64,000 nt of DNA, taken from the NCBI GenBank assembly GCA_963665075.1, contig OY762063.1, positions 806,001-870,000 on the forward strand, given 5' to 3'. The stretch comes from JAPULR01 sp963665075. GTDB lineage: Bacteria > Chloroflexota > Dehalococcoidia > Lucifugimonadales > GCA-2712585. A model generated the notes under the pieces. It was not told the origin of the DNA and searched no databases. It saw only the letters and a program-made list of their open reading frames with translations. The position numbers were made by a program, and so were the translations under genes. Shown in pieces: positions 24,001 through 28,270 of this stretch; position 1 is the first letter of the stretch, and every line of letters begins with the position of its first letter.

Positions 24001-25621
24001 GCCCTCAAGTCCCACCGCCACGCCGGGATACGAGAAGGTCACCCTCAGCTGGACCAACCCCGCCGGAACGCTCACCGACACCGCCTACCGCTACAAATCC
24101 ACCGGCGACTACGGCAGTTGGACCAGCATCGGCAGCGTGGTCACCACCAGGGAAATCACCGGCCTCACCAACGGCGTCCGCTACACCTTCCAGGTGCGCG
24201 CGTCCAACGCGGCGGGCGACGGCACGCCCTCCGGCGAAGTGTCCGCCTGGACCTATCCCGCCGCGCCCGCCAACCTGACCGCCTCCCCCGGCGACAAGCT
24301 CGTTTCCCTCACCTGGGACGACCCCAACAACCCCACCATCACCCGCTACGAATACCAGCAGACCACCTCCGGCAGCTGTAGCGGCGGATGGACGCAGATG
24401 GCGAACAGCGGCGCCTCCACCACCCAGCACATAGTCAAGTCCCTCACAAACGACACCGCTTACACCTTCTGCGTCCGAGCCTACAGCGTCGGCGGCGGAA
24501 CCACCTCCACCAAGGCAACCGCCACCCCGGATCTCCTCCCCGCCCTCCCAACCAGCGTCGCCGCCTCCGCCACCGACGCCTCCTCCGCAACCCTGACCTG
24601 GGAGTGGCAGCAGTCGAAGGAGAACCTCATCTCCAAGTTCCAGGCCCGCTACCGCGCCGATAACGGCACGTGGGAATCCTGGACCGACATAGCAAAGACC
24701 CTGCGTAAATACACCGTCTCCTCCGGCCTCACCAGGTCCACCGTCTACACCTTCGAAGTTCGCGCCGTCAACAACCAGAACGACGACGGCCCCGGCGCCC
24801 AGGCCAAGGCCGGAACCGCCCCCGCCAAGCCCACCGGCTTCTCCACCTCCCCCGGCTTCCGCCAGGTAACCCTCACCTGGAATAACCCCGGCTACACCTA
24901 CATAACCCGCTGGCAATACCGCCAAATGGAACCCAGAAGCGGCCTCCTCGCCATCCCCAACGATAGCAGCGTTGGGCTCTACTGGAGCAGCCCCTCCGAC
25001 ACCTCCAGCATCGACGGATGGCAATACCGCTACAAGAGCACAGGAGCCTACACCTCGTGGACGGACGTGCCCAACAGCGACAAGGACACCACCTCCGCCC
25101 TCATCGGCAGCCTCGACAACGACACCGCCTACGCCTTCCAGCTTCGCGCCGTCAACTCCTCCAAAGAAAGGGTCGGCAGCGTCCTCGGCGACCCGTCCGC
25201 CCCCACCGCCACCCCATCAACCACCGGCGGCTGGACCAACATCTCCAACAGCAGCGCCAACACCACCTCCCACGCCGTAACCGGCCTCACCAGCAGCACC
25301 GCCTACGTCTTCCAGCTTCGCGCCGTAAGCGCCGCAGGCAACGGCCTCCCCTCCGACATCACAAGCGACGCCTACGCCACCCCGCCTCCCAAGCCCACCG
25401 AACCCTCAACCATCACCCTCAACGAAACCTTCAACCCCGCCGCCAATGGCCACCAGGCATACTTCACCGTCGCCGCCAGCTGGACCAAGCCCACCGACAC
25501 GACCATCGACGGCTACCAGTACCGCGTTGCAACCACGTCCAACGACCAGGGCCCGATATGGACAGCCTGGGCGGACATCCCCAACAGCAGCTACTCCACC
25601 TTCTCTACAACCTGCCCCTGA
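2..25621 (+). CDS. Giant GLUG/Fn3 repeat surface protein, 5'-partial, main part
   Basis: The frame is open from base 2, so the start lies outside the window; the GTG at 128 is internal, because the residues before it (GIYANWNVNVDG) match a motif repeated at about 1677, 3600, 5638 and 7700. The visible part is about 8,540 residues. The first third is five blocks with GLUG repeats (AGGLVG-x-N, SYATG), an acidic DYDxDNDGLIEIT motif, a paired-Cys MGC...C motif, a Calx-beta-like stretch and an Fn3 domain. The rest is an Fn3 array (WQYR...FQLRAVN) with inserted modules. Fn3, Calx-beta and GLUG domains are extracellular, so an adhesin or surface-layer role is inferred. The frame ends at a TGA (25619-25621) in the middle of an Fn3 domain and resumes in the -1 frame. 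Third codon positions are nearly all C or G. Because the DNA is highly repetitive, assembly should be treated with care. Confidence 0.9.
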   Translation, partial: DSTNYTYTPSSNCQYSCGTGQTTSTLQTPTGYSGIYANWNVNVDGTGGNDDPWAFGTSGQYPVIKYPATAPGVTPPPDNQRTDPQASPGTPTFDQRTDTSLVVSWTASSGADGYRLQWRNVTARDAYSAQNQYVLTSARLSSTFTGLTATNKYAFRVIATKSGTPDSLPAEAEFTLIDLTDYDADDDNLIEITTLAQLNAIRWDLDGNGTVASGDQTNYDAAFTDAEHNMGCAATCTGYEIRANLDFDDNTAGDRTDDTYYNSGAGWAPIGAYTGDFDGNADTDASGDGGPYTIANLHINSTATGTANVGLFSQFGSDAEVERVALTNVSVTAATTGDAIYVGALAGRNQGSVENSWVGGSVTAKRTGTGTDKDAYAGGLVGRNSATIESSFSLASVTAEAHNNNEAWAGGLVASNETGATITASYAAGHLNANDGSDTTNTNDATAGGLAATNAGTIRASYARGSATATGADLDVGGLVGNNSGTITASYSTGASTATGSGTTNRGGLVGDNTGGTATDSYWDTDSSGITTAGAGTGKTLAELQRETGYGSGSTLYAKWNLDFDSDGTNDDPWNFGTATQYPVLKYGDHVVADQRVTVNLTASPTTICESTKGTDQNACGTNVIVSTITATLSAAQSSAVTVTLPANAAYSLSATTLTIPANATTATTTLTAVNNFVDASDIAINLSVGASVSPVSVVLTSSPATTFTIKDDDILDKPTGLFVNGLSGAANNTKLDVSWETVTRADGYYVYWKSGTDQYNDTNRKDVSGASSKTTQLTNLTANTEYTVRVSAYKSGYDDSAPSDEAKATAGKVDYDTDNDRLIEITTIEQLNALRHDANGAGSQAHADYTTAYPDAATGMGCPTGCQGYELLNDLDFDTGNKGDRTDDTYYNSGSGWLPIPTYYAILEGNQHEIRNLHINRSYSSGAPSVGLIGTFQKSGGVAEIRNLYMPHVNITATSTSQSSLFVGGLVGNSANGSTITDSYVSGSITATHNATSGSNTVYVGGFIGNNLISTIRKSYSGATVTATASGSNDAYAGGLVAWNNGGPIEASYATGDVTVTGSANSGSNVDAGGLVARNSVSATIRAVYGTGNVSASAGGTVNVGGLVGHNQSGNTLTVGWSNGKVTATDTRSGGGATLNVGASVGKQDGTVSEVYWDTTTTGIADDADSNAPEGKTTTELQTPTEAQKSLPNYPTGIYANWNVNVDGVTGNDNPWDFGTASQYPVLHVRTLPYVLLQSVPTVTWAVANSTLCESSKGTDTAACGASPATSTTIIPTLSAEWKTDLTYAFPTDAAKYTLSKTELTIPAGSTTVAGVTLTAVNNKTDAADATINVSPTSSHLRQASTVSTITIKDDDTLTKPTGLKLSVDGTKVQADWTAVTGATGYTVEWSDSATFAGTPSSATPTTNSHKVTTGLTSGTTYYFRVTANKTGYDDSVPSDTVSTAPTTGTVDYDSDNDGLIEITTLAQLNAVRYDLDGNGVADVSTNQTTYNTAFPNAEDNMGCNESAVSIASNNTGNPACSGYELRANLDFNTNSSAPTSTNPTGADSGDTYWNGGAGFVPIGDATNAFTATFDGNNDTDASGDGGPFTISNLFINASTTADDTNRDLGGLFAYVGKGAEVKNVALKNVDVTVSSTLEDAIQVGALAGDNRGTITGSWSSGTVEGSTNQQSRGAWVYAGGLVGRNDKGGSGDGAYTGIIRASYSHAAATSKGNKQGGNGADAAAGGLVGNNKGAIEASYAAGKAFATKNTSTYLDNADVGGLVGVNKATGTITASYARGNAEAIANTTQIGGLVGDNESGGTITASFSTGTATGSAAAGGNSNKRGGLVGSNAGSSTNSYWDTATSGHNSSATGTPKNTSQLQTPTAYGTGTSIFKDWNVNVDGKTGDDDPWDFGANNQYPALKFGAHTAADQRATVTLSLNPATIWERALTSPSRVNASTLTATLDRAWNQNVVVTVPTNAAYTSSATTITIAAGATTGTATITAVNNFLCGAVACPSAKVNKTVALTQNTHPADTKWIVKGTDVSLTINDDDELAKPAAPKLSVDGTKIRADWTAVTGATGYKVQWSTDSTFATKSEGTVSSGSTVTYTINPTPALTAGTTYYVRVLPTKSGADEPPSDAASTTTTASAGTGDFDADNDGLIEISNLAQLNAVRWDLDGNGVAATGGYDSNDDGDYDDTGEYTYAAKYAEAFPNAEDNMGCNESAVTIASNNTGNPACTGYELAANLDFDTGTAGDRTDDTYYNSGAGWDPIGDHTTAFTAIFDGNRASYAIDNLFIDRDAAHTGSKFYAGLFGRINTGADIKNVKLTGVSVTLENTTADTTQAEVYAGGLVGYQTAGTITASSVAGTVKAVVNAVTGAGNTATTNPANAGGLVGYKKAGNIISSFARATVTAEQNASAGNLHAHAGGLVGVNDAGDIIASYSAGIVNAKVSNNNGNAYAGGLVAEHGGGNIKAAYSYAATKAANSGGSNTSVSLYAAGLVAHQDGGNITASYSTGAPTLAKDGATTTDYKGGLVGRNSSGTTTAAYWDTEKSGVSATGQGTGKTGSQLRTPTAYGTETTDIYKDWDIDLDSVKTGTQDGWDFGTAAQYPVIKYGLTPADQRVTANLTASPAVIWERALPASQLPGNTARVNQTTITATLSESLLNAVVVTLPTDAATYTLVASNLNIAAGSLTATTTLTAVNNRVDAPSNQFVYLNQGASASDPRVGVTSPQATLTINDDDELAAPAGAAAFTPGNVPTTVRVQWQPVTNAAGYKLQYKLTTADTWGNEITVATTDCTTGGNAICKRDFTTGFTVGSLYDFRVWATSAANSGIDEGAYANFTGGPGVDYDTDDDGLIEITTLAQLNAVRYDLDADGAPESGSATYNLAYPSSKDKMGCDETNAVLANRECIGYELKANLDFDTGTKGDRTDDTYYNSGLGWDPIGGTAGAAYTATFDGNADSDSDGGPYTISNLFIDRTSGRYAGLFAFLDGADDPEVTDVALVNVDITLNVDATDHVYVGALAGKAETDIFDSYSTGEVNSTTKVTANNKFLFIGGLVGQLRDANVTASYSWADVTGNTSSSTANNRNSSGGLVGIVGQLDSTSPPTTNIIASYAAGDVSAITAGGGHARAGGLAGQVGYGGSVEASYARGDVHGGAANTTNNQRGALAGYQRGNIIASFATGALTGDSGNRCGLVGYKASGSITNSYYDSSNPGQTGCNNDNGTPKTTSELQTPTAYTGIYANWDIDIVGDSNSDDPWDFGNANQYPALKYLPLVAADQRPTVNLTAVPTTLYEKVGGATSSTITATLSTDWNKDVAVTIPAAAKGLSVTTSPLTFTSGEDGNWKTAQSATVKLSAQPTKTIVVDFTRLAVSDPEVTPKYLTFTTSNWNTAQTINVKFLDEPAAATTRVSITGTGSNKEYKVNLDAYRLPYDLGNPAVIVSEGATTGTETLTAQNDYNDLATATAALTLATHPTDDDWISKGTGTAPTLTITDDDELGQVTNVNVVQKLDDNGNPYQGATVTWTKVTNATGYIVEWKSGTQIYDSSRQVVVGDVATADLNHAHLGATSFGIRVYATKTGSDHGLPSDEFAFVYKSWLIFSKTKVDITELATGTQTETYTVALSAAPSSNVTVNLSYRTPQMTLSPSTITFNSTNWNQWQAFTVEADRFPPRGTGRNDWTQVTFNDTSELDFRIPQRDGTASTLGFTHHGKLTFLVKLKTDPAASKTVDLSSSYSVSVPSTHRITASPATLTFTKDNYNTAQTVTLSAPSDSHGIDEEETFVHTTVSTDLAYSNVKSTISAKQIDTNSAPTSANFTHYITPSSTKNRTMVNPGDSYFRFTDADNNTKYAIIIESLPAPTAGELKLHRPRKTGGICRIRPNSDNCKALEESVQIGQVITPEDSKSKSSPILHFYPTGTFNSATFTYKMVDNSGNISDSAYTVTLSLLGTVPAKPADFAAAPRNTKAQLTWTHANDPIITGYQYSVKNVTDAQPWGNWEDVTIPLFASKPTLDFTTTTWNTPQTATVQLRSKPDSNVEIRFAQTGVTFTQSKLTFTPANWHTPQSVSVVLASQPDAAVSVDMSKALWINADYYTVTGLTNGKNYQFRIQAISAAGNSPASVHDSATPNILAAPWDFDDDAKASQIDLSWADPDNPFVTGWQMRQRQDVLSAIAGNGKVFLIWDDPKDSSITGWQYRSKTGTNEYPTNWTSVPNANAATTEYAVPNLSNANAVYFQLRPVRNTTPGAALNEATATPSATDGDAAGWTNLTIPITFTSSLTFTTTDWNTAQSATVKLASAPTSDVRITLVQDNVEFVPDTLTFTTSNTAQNVKVRLKTAPDATVTVNPANALHANLAAHAATGLANGKFYSFQLRALDDVSPGNASAWLKSALLPAKPAGLTATPGNTNVTLAWTDPNNPTIHNWQYQQDSGDWKDAAVGVTLGSSTLTFRPGVQATLGSSILTFTSQNWNIYRTVTVKLASQPPTGTTTVTFNRTGVEFSPATLNFNAQNYNTTQNVQVRLKTAPQQDTDVSLAAPTHLVASPQKWNVYQTVPVKLAAAPAAPVKVTFNAPNLDFSPASLTFTPQNWNINRNVQVKMKTQPSTTTTVDMTKTYSVPWDGSTTLTLTGLANNTDYTFKVRAVNIGGISEESDSASTSPNAAPAIPSGFTATPGVAQATLAWTNPADTAITAYEYRQTVPAGGLTVFANDREVDLTWDSPGDATGIAKWQYRAERDGQIAGFWADIPGSVASTKRFTATSESGGALLGNDLKYNFRVRAATATVTGGGLTARGDYTRVDLFWTKFSDVNTIHKWQYRYKSDGDYGPWTQACEAVGGPQQIAECRNLISLSTSRLTNGTEYTFQVRALDSSDTPVGSVLGEVTMTPIAAAKPLGPVTATPSSSGGWTNIPNSGASTTSATIDNLTNDTLYAFQLRARRANAIGPHAGNPTANPAALVAKPTGLAAASGENEAATLKWPTANSATSWQYTKGTGSGNTITYGAWTAMTPITVVGSNHTFKVTGLTNGTLYTFKIRGLNRNGDTGDAATSAAVTATPRLLPAPTGLAATPADSSFTATWTDPDDETIVKYQYQVTLKDATLDATKWYDVPVSTATTVTHTVTQLDNATAYDYHLRAVSAVQTGVAAKITVTPHSTPAAPALTAAIGDQQITLTWDDPNNDTITHWQRRHKTTSASWPSTAPNGWQNVTKTIVRSKPSIGFTDKNWNVNQSFTVKLAAAPAAAAKIRFSQQGFVFTPDTLTFTTLNWNTDQTVQVKMAEAPSLPPVCPIPGLCPPLTPIDVQIALLIAAEQIWINATETTITGLTNRTEYDFEVRAVNHIGDGAAAPVKATPYALPVAPYNMAAYSRNTHVILVWSLFDPTITSFEYQKRTKTGQTWDAWGDTWNTARDQLGLNFYRTRAIGLANDTEYQFRVRAVNPAGNGPASAVVAATPRARSAPLAPTNVQAFGLNGKAQVAWTTPVRSWDATTKDASIIGYKYRKKQTDATWPTTGTLGWSAIVRGSGPDTTVFEFRNLTNGTTYDFQIRAVNIGADGEPSDGAASAEVSATPTATGPVPAAPTGLAAARQSNAVRLTWTDPSDSSITSWHLRMRPQGAAADVVIPKATSETVILSWDKPTDTTGITKWQYSSDGSTWTDIPCVSPCVVADQTSHTVNATSLTIGTTYTYQVRGFIAADNTVTPTNLQAWTQISTTADTTAHTATGLQNALYVFSLRAVNATGEGAASQITARRLEIPAAPLCVPAEPGHTKLTLTWLPANDSSITKWQYRVADVDGDAWKDICTTSGNADCPTTTTFDVTGLANDVEYLIGLRAVNAAGNGPEANVRGTPSGKPDAPTRLRATPGNEQIVLSWNTALRATSYEYNYRDPNARRPSPNDLAWHTAGASTSATITNLTNDTEYEFRVRASNSHGTGLASRPLKATPTGKPPAPVGLTLAAGNFEVAMSWTKTTTPGRPVTGYEYRYKTDGDYPATWTAISPSNRDTVSHRVTGLTNGVQHTFQLRAVNSHGEGPAATATVTPTLASGLPNTPTAFTATPGDAEVSLAWTGEWATGGIFEEWQLYVADLSRSAGQQNIVIGQAGGRTGVRLEWVNPGKTGTTKWEYRHGVIADDETTWYTWKQISCENPCDPTTLNEAVVTTGLVTNTHYRYQLRATVNVATETVAVQAFTSISRASSARSYVVNGLTNDSPYYFRLRAAYRTGDGGWAVATATPTAAPAKPTGFSATPGNAQVTLAWTNPNDSSITGYQYKQDSGEWTNIPDSGASTTSYTVTGLANGTSYGFLIRAINSSGPGPQSEEASATPNVPPGKPTNFTATVDGTTASLAWTAPANSTITKWQYRLKQSGGSWGAWTDIASSGANTTSATISNLAAGVAYTFQVRALNEQVPGPASDEAGALSTPDKPTGFEAHPGSSEVTLQWNNPNNSSITSWEYKQDTGDWTTMTGSSASTVIYKVTGLTNGTAYTFKIRAVNTAGDGAESDPKSATPIAVPGAPTNFTGTGASTGTNYQAALSWKAPSGSIVTKWEYRQRSFSPNLGGGSWSQWTSVTPGSGQNNALTHTVTQLGDNTVYQFQVRASNSVGVGTPSAPLKIAVVSAKPNKPANLQAWGGNGQLTVTWKYPNSPWVYPAKWQYSIFQGSSWLPFSDIPANSGSYTQCLDTDNDPNTRSVCTDVSTPAQGGDVNTRRAVITKLSLHPNANENLSNGETYRIKIRAVNDKGTGAASDEATATMIPLAPATFTVARGDAQVTLNWTKSSSEETTLTSWQYRYKPKSSTESGYTGWTTVPGSSSSTTTYAVTGLTNDTQYTFQLRAVNATGGGVASSEVTATPVLGVPAKPTGLEAHPGDKSVTIQWDNPNNSSITGWEYKQGNGNWTPISNSSASTTMHTLTGLNNGSPISFRIRAVNSAGNGVQSDPTSATPWAVPPQPTGLKATGDNQEVDLVWDYAGSSSESWQYRIHTGVYWQSWRTINPGSGANNTLTHTVTHVYTTPATRLANNNAYQFQVRMTNSIGAGPPSASATAVPVAAAPNKPTGFQASGGNATATLTWGYPTSPWIHLSKWEYSSDGGTNWADIPANSGSYRQCLDTDNDPNTRAVCSDVSTPAQGGSVLTRKAVISTGLSNGKVYSFKIRAVNDKGNGAESDASDASSATMLPLAPATFSTAVGDEQITLNWTKNANDAAVSAWQYRYKPKSSTDTGYTGWKSVPNSSASTTTYTVTGLTNGTAYTFQLRGVNATGSGPASSEAAATPAIQPPAKPTGLAATVGDKEITLAWDNPNNHRITKWQYSTDDGSTWTDVPNSGSSTTTYTVPDLTNETEYTFRVRAYTTGEGTQSDEVKATPKPVAATPTSFDATVDSNVASAAVKLTWDAQSTATDWQIRYKSTGNYGGWTNIPCVSPCTSGELATHTVTGLTNNTLYTFQLRAQNNIGWGLPATDTARPLSGVPAAPANLTASGGDAQITLTWSYEVSIWVDNWQYSSDDGANWTDISSSDRNTRSATATGLTNGVEYTFKVRAVNSKGNGTPSASATEPTLPLAPDTFTATGGYEKVTLAWTKSTSDTTVTGWQYAYKTTGDYGDWTDISGGSTTTVEVTGLSNGKSYTFKLRAVNAAGSGPADEASIATAPGKPTSPSKTPGQPPGPTATPGTQKVTLNWTNPDGTLTSHDFRYKPKSNTESGYTDWQNISGGTDTSKEVTGLTAGVSYTFQVRANSKSGNGTPSDKVSAWTYPAAPTGLTASPGDKLVSLTWDDPSNSSITRYEYQQTTTASCGGSWTRMASSGASTTQFVVKSLTNGNAYTFCIRAYSEGNGAASTKATTTPQPAPAAPTGLSASATGVASATVTWSYSNLNLIDKFQVRSRAGTGSWSTWSDVAKTAAKSYSITTVARGTVYTFEVRAVNNQSENSIAEQARAATAPAKPTGFSVTHAVQQATLSWKDPGYASITSWQYRYKPESETESGYTDWKTISSSGATTTSHKVTNLVSSEKYTFQVRAVNPAGNGLASDQVEVTMPAPEKPSSPTATPGYEKVTLSWTNPAGTLTDTAYRYKSTGDYGSWTSIGSVVTTREITGLTNGVRYTFQVRASNAAGDGTPSGEVSAWTYPAAPANLTASPGDKLVSLTWDDPNNPTITRYEYQQTTSGSCSGGWTQMANSGASTTQHIVKSLTNDTAYTFCVRAYSVGGGTTSTKATATPDLLPALPTSVAASATDASSATLTWEWQQSKENLISKFQARYRADNGTWESWTDIAKTLRKYTVSSGLTRSTVYTFEVRAVNNQNDDGPGAQAKAGTAPAKPTGFSTSPGFRQVTLTWNNPGYTYITRWQYRQMEPRSGLLAIPNDSSVGLYWSSPSDTSSIDGWQYRYKSTGAYTSWTDVPNSDKDTTSALIGSLDNDTAYAFQLRAVNSSKERVGSVLGDPSAPTATPSTTGGWTNISNSSANTTSHAVTGLTSSTAYVFQLRAVSAAGNGLPSDITSDAYATPPPKPTEPSTITLNETFNPAANGHQAYFTVAASWTKPTDTTIDGYQYRVATTSNDQGPIWTAWADIPNSSYSTFSTTCP
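542..10745 (+). repeat. Five GLUG/Calx-beta/Fn3 blocks of 1.9-2.1 kb
   Basis: Blocks begin with the codons for D-Y/F-D-x-D-x-D-x-LIEI at 542, 2444, 4358, 6410 and 8498, so spacing is 1902, 1914, 2052 and 2088 bp. Each block has the acidic, possibly Ca-binding start, a MGC...C pair, 'DRTDDTYYNSGAGW', several GLUG repeats, a 'YWDT' turn, 'NW(N/D)xxxDG..DDPWDFG..QYP', then 'ADQR.TVNLTASP', a Calx-beta-like segment ending TIxDDDEL, and one Fn3 domain. The tail of a sixth block occupies bases 2-541. GLUG repeats are known from Pfam; fold and ligand are not known here. Confidence 0.85.
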
Positions 25622-28270
25622 GATTCCGGTCCGTGGTGGCGGAACTCTTCGTCCAGATTCGCGCCTTCAACGAAGCAGGATACGGCACGACCTCAAACAC
25701 CGCCTCCGTAACCCTCATCCCCGCCAAGCCCGCCCCCGACATCGCCAAGACCTTCGTCAACAACGCCTTCGACATCTCCCTCGCCTGGTCCAAGCTCCGG
25801 CGCAACAACGCCGACGACCCCAGCATCTCCCGCTGGCAATACCGCGGCGTCCACGGAAACCTCGGCGCCACTGACGCCACCCTCACCACGGAAGTGAACA
25901 AGAAGAGCTGGACGACCATCGGCAAGAGCGGCGTCCACACCACCAGCATCACCGTCGCAGGCGCGTACAAACCCAGGTACGCCTTCCAGATTCGCGCCGT
26001 CAACGTCGCAGGAAACAGCGCCCCCTCCGACATCGATTTCATCGACCTGTTCCCGGACAAGCCCGCCAAATTCGCCGTGACGTTGACCCTGCCCTCCACC
26101 GACAACGACAACGGCCCCAACACCGGCGGAACCGCCACCCTGCATTGGGACGCCGCCGATACCACCACCGAAAACGGCAAGTCCATCACGCGCTACGAGT
26201 ACACCGATGGCTCCACCCGAAAATACCCTGACCCGAAAGACAATAATAAAGAGGTAACTGAAAAGATTTGGAGGAAAATCACCAACACCTTGACCGCCGA
26301 AGGCAAAAACGCATCCGTGGTTCTCTCCTGGAACACCCCCTACAACACTTCCAAAATTGCCAAGTGGCAGTACCGTCACAAGAGCGGCGCGAGCGACTAC
26401 CCCGCTGCCTGGACGGACGTGTCCTCCAGCAGCGCAACCACCAAGTCCGTCACCGTCAGCGGCCTCACCAACGCCACGGAATACACCTTCCAGGTTCGCG
26501 CCGTCGACTCCTCCGACGCCCTCGTCGGCAGCGTCCTCCCCGACGCCACGGCAACGCCCACCACGGCTGGCAGCGACGCGGTCACCTTCTACACCATTAA
26601 CGTCAAGACTGGCAAGACCTACAACTTCGCCCTGCGCGCCGTAAACGTCGCCGGCCCGGGCGTCGTCAACGACACCCCCACCGTCACAATCATAAGGTCG
26701 GATGGAACCACATTAACTCCGTCCCCAGGTATGCTCCTCACCGCTCCCACCCGGCCCGCAGGCTTCGACGTCGAAGCAGGCCCCACCAGGGTGTCCGCGA
26801 ACCTCCTCTGGAGCAAGCCCGACGACGACGAGGGAGTCACCGGCTGGCAATACCGCCACCGCCAGCAAACCCCCGTCCAGGTCGGCTCCTACGACGTGTC
26901 CGAAACCGCCCCCACCACCGACGGCAAGATCCACTTCGTGGAGGGCGTCGCCGCCGGAACCTACGAGTTGTCTACCGCGACGCCCACGGATGACGGCAAG
27001 ATCCACATCGGCGCGGAGAGCAACGACTCCTTCCCCGTGACCATCACCGCCATCGACGCCGCGGGCTACACGCTGATTAAGGAACATCTGAAAGACGCCA
27101 CGGAAGTACAGATTGGCTTGTGGCGCGCATCCGTGAGCGGCGCCCCCACCTTCACCGATGGCAGCGGCGGCAAGGGCACGGCGACGTTCAACGCCGAAAC
27201 CGTCAGCGGCACCCGTCACAGCGCAACCTCCAGCGTCGCCCTGACTCTCGACCTTGAGCGTTACGAAGTTACCATCACCGCCGTCGCCCCCGCCTACGCC
27301 GAAATGAAGCTGCATCTCAAGGAGAACGTCGATGTCAACATAGGCGGTTGGCTCGTCAACCTCACCTCCGGCGCCGGCTACACCGACAACGCCAACGACT
27401 CTACAAAGGGAACCGTCAAGTTCACCGCCGAAACCGTCAGCGGCAGCCCGCCCAGCGGCAAAGTCTCCGTCACCGTCCCCAACTCCCTTGAGTGGACCAC
27501 CTGGACCGACATGAGCCCTGTCGACACGACCGGCGCAAAGCACGAGTACTTAGTATCACCGCTGGAAACCGACGCCACCTACACGTTCCAGATCCGCGCC
27601 GAAAACGACACCGGCACAGGCCCCCACTCCGCCATGCTCAACTACTTCACCCGCGGCGTCTTCATCTCCACGGGGGAACCCCTCTCCCTTCAGGACGGCG
27701 ATACCGAAACTTACCAGCTTGAACTCTCCTCCCTGCCCAAGAACACGGTCACTGTAACCGTCGCCTCGGATAACAATGGAATCACCGTCTCCCCCGAAAC
27801 CCTCACCTTCACCACCACCAACTGGGACACCGCCCAAACCGTAACCGTGGAAGCCCGCTCCGGCAGCAACGCCGGCGCCATAATTTCCCACACGCCCGCC
27901 AGCGCCGATTCCGACTACAACGGCATTTTCGTGGCCGACGTTCGCGTCTACAGCCGCCCCCGCGCCAACATCTCCGGCAGCAGGCAGGTCACCGAAGGCG
28001 AGACCATTGCCCTGTCCGCCAGCGCCGTTGGGAACCCCGACCCCTGGCTGCTTTGCGCCATCGCGACTCCCTCCACCTGCACCGACGCCGAACTCGGCAA
28101 GCCCTTCACCTACCAATGGAGCGGTTACCGAAGCTCCACCTCTTCGTCTATCAGCGTCGACGCGCCGGACGTCACCGAAGACGCCACCCTGACCTTCGCC
28201 CTGAAGGTGACGGATTTCAGAGGCCGCTACGATGAGACCGCCGTTTCCGTCCAGGTCCAGAACCGGAGCG
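10746..28270 (+). repeat. Fn3 array with inserted modules
   Basis: Fn3-like units of about 90-95 residues follow one another, recognised by P-x-x-P-TGLxA, LxW-x-x-P, ITxWQYRxK, TTxYxVTGLTNGTxYTFQ(L/V)RAVN and a TPxxxP linker. From length, roughly fifty to sixty units are present; I did not count them. Some carry insertions after the WQYR strand: whole Fn3 units, or LTFTxxNWNxxQxVxV modules (for example 11960-12240, 13270-13790, 15560-15870). Longer multi-domain repeats with periods near 1,278 bp and 1.1 kb are also visible. The array crosses the frame change at 25615-25621. Confidence 0.85.
25615..25621 (+). other. Frame change inside giant gene (CCCC-TGA)
   Basis: The upstream frame reads ...ACC TGC CCC TGA. 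From base 18 of this stretch (25618) the -1 frame continues CTG AGA TTC CGG and carries on Fn3 sequence (LFVQIRAFNEAG). One extra C in the CCCC run (25615-25618) would fuse both parts without a gap. This is either a true one-base deletion, a sequencing or assembly error, or a -1 slip of the Pro tRNA on CCCC with a stop codon in the A site. No classical X XXY YYZ heptamer is present. Confidence 0.8.

Noticed and set aside
25018..25617. Upstream part of the second giant-gene frame, as if a separate gene began at the ATG at 25018
   Set aside because: This part is Arg/His/Gln-rich shadow translation; Fn3 similarity begins only at the frame change.
25600..25621. Classical programmed -1 frameshift site
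   Set aside because: No X XXY YYZ heptamer and no obvious downstream pseudoknot by eye; kept only as a CCCC slip possibility.
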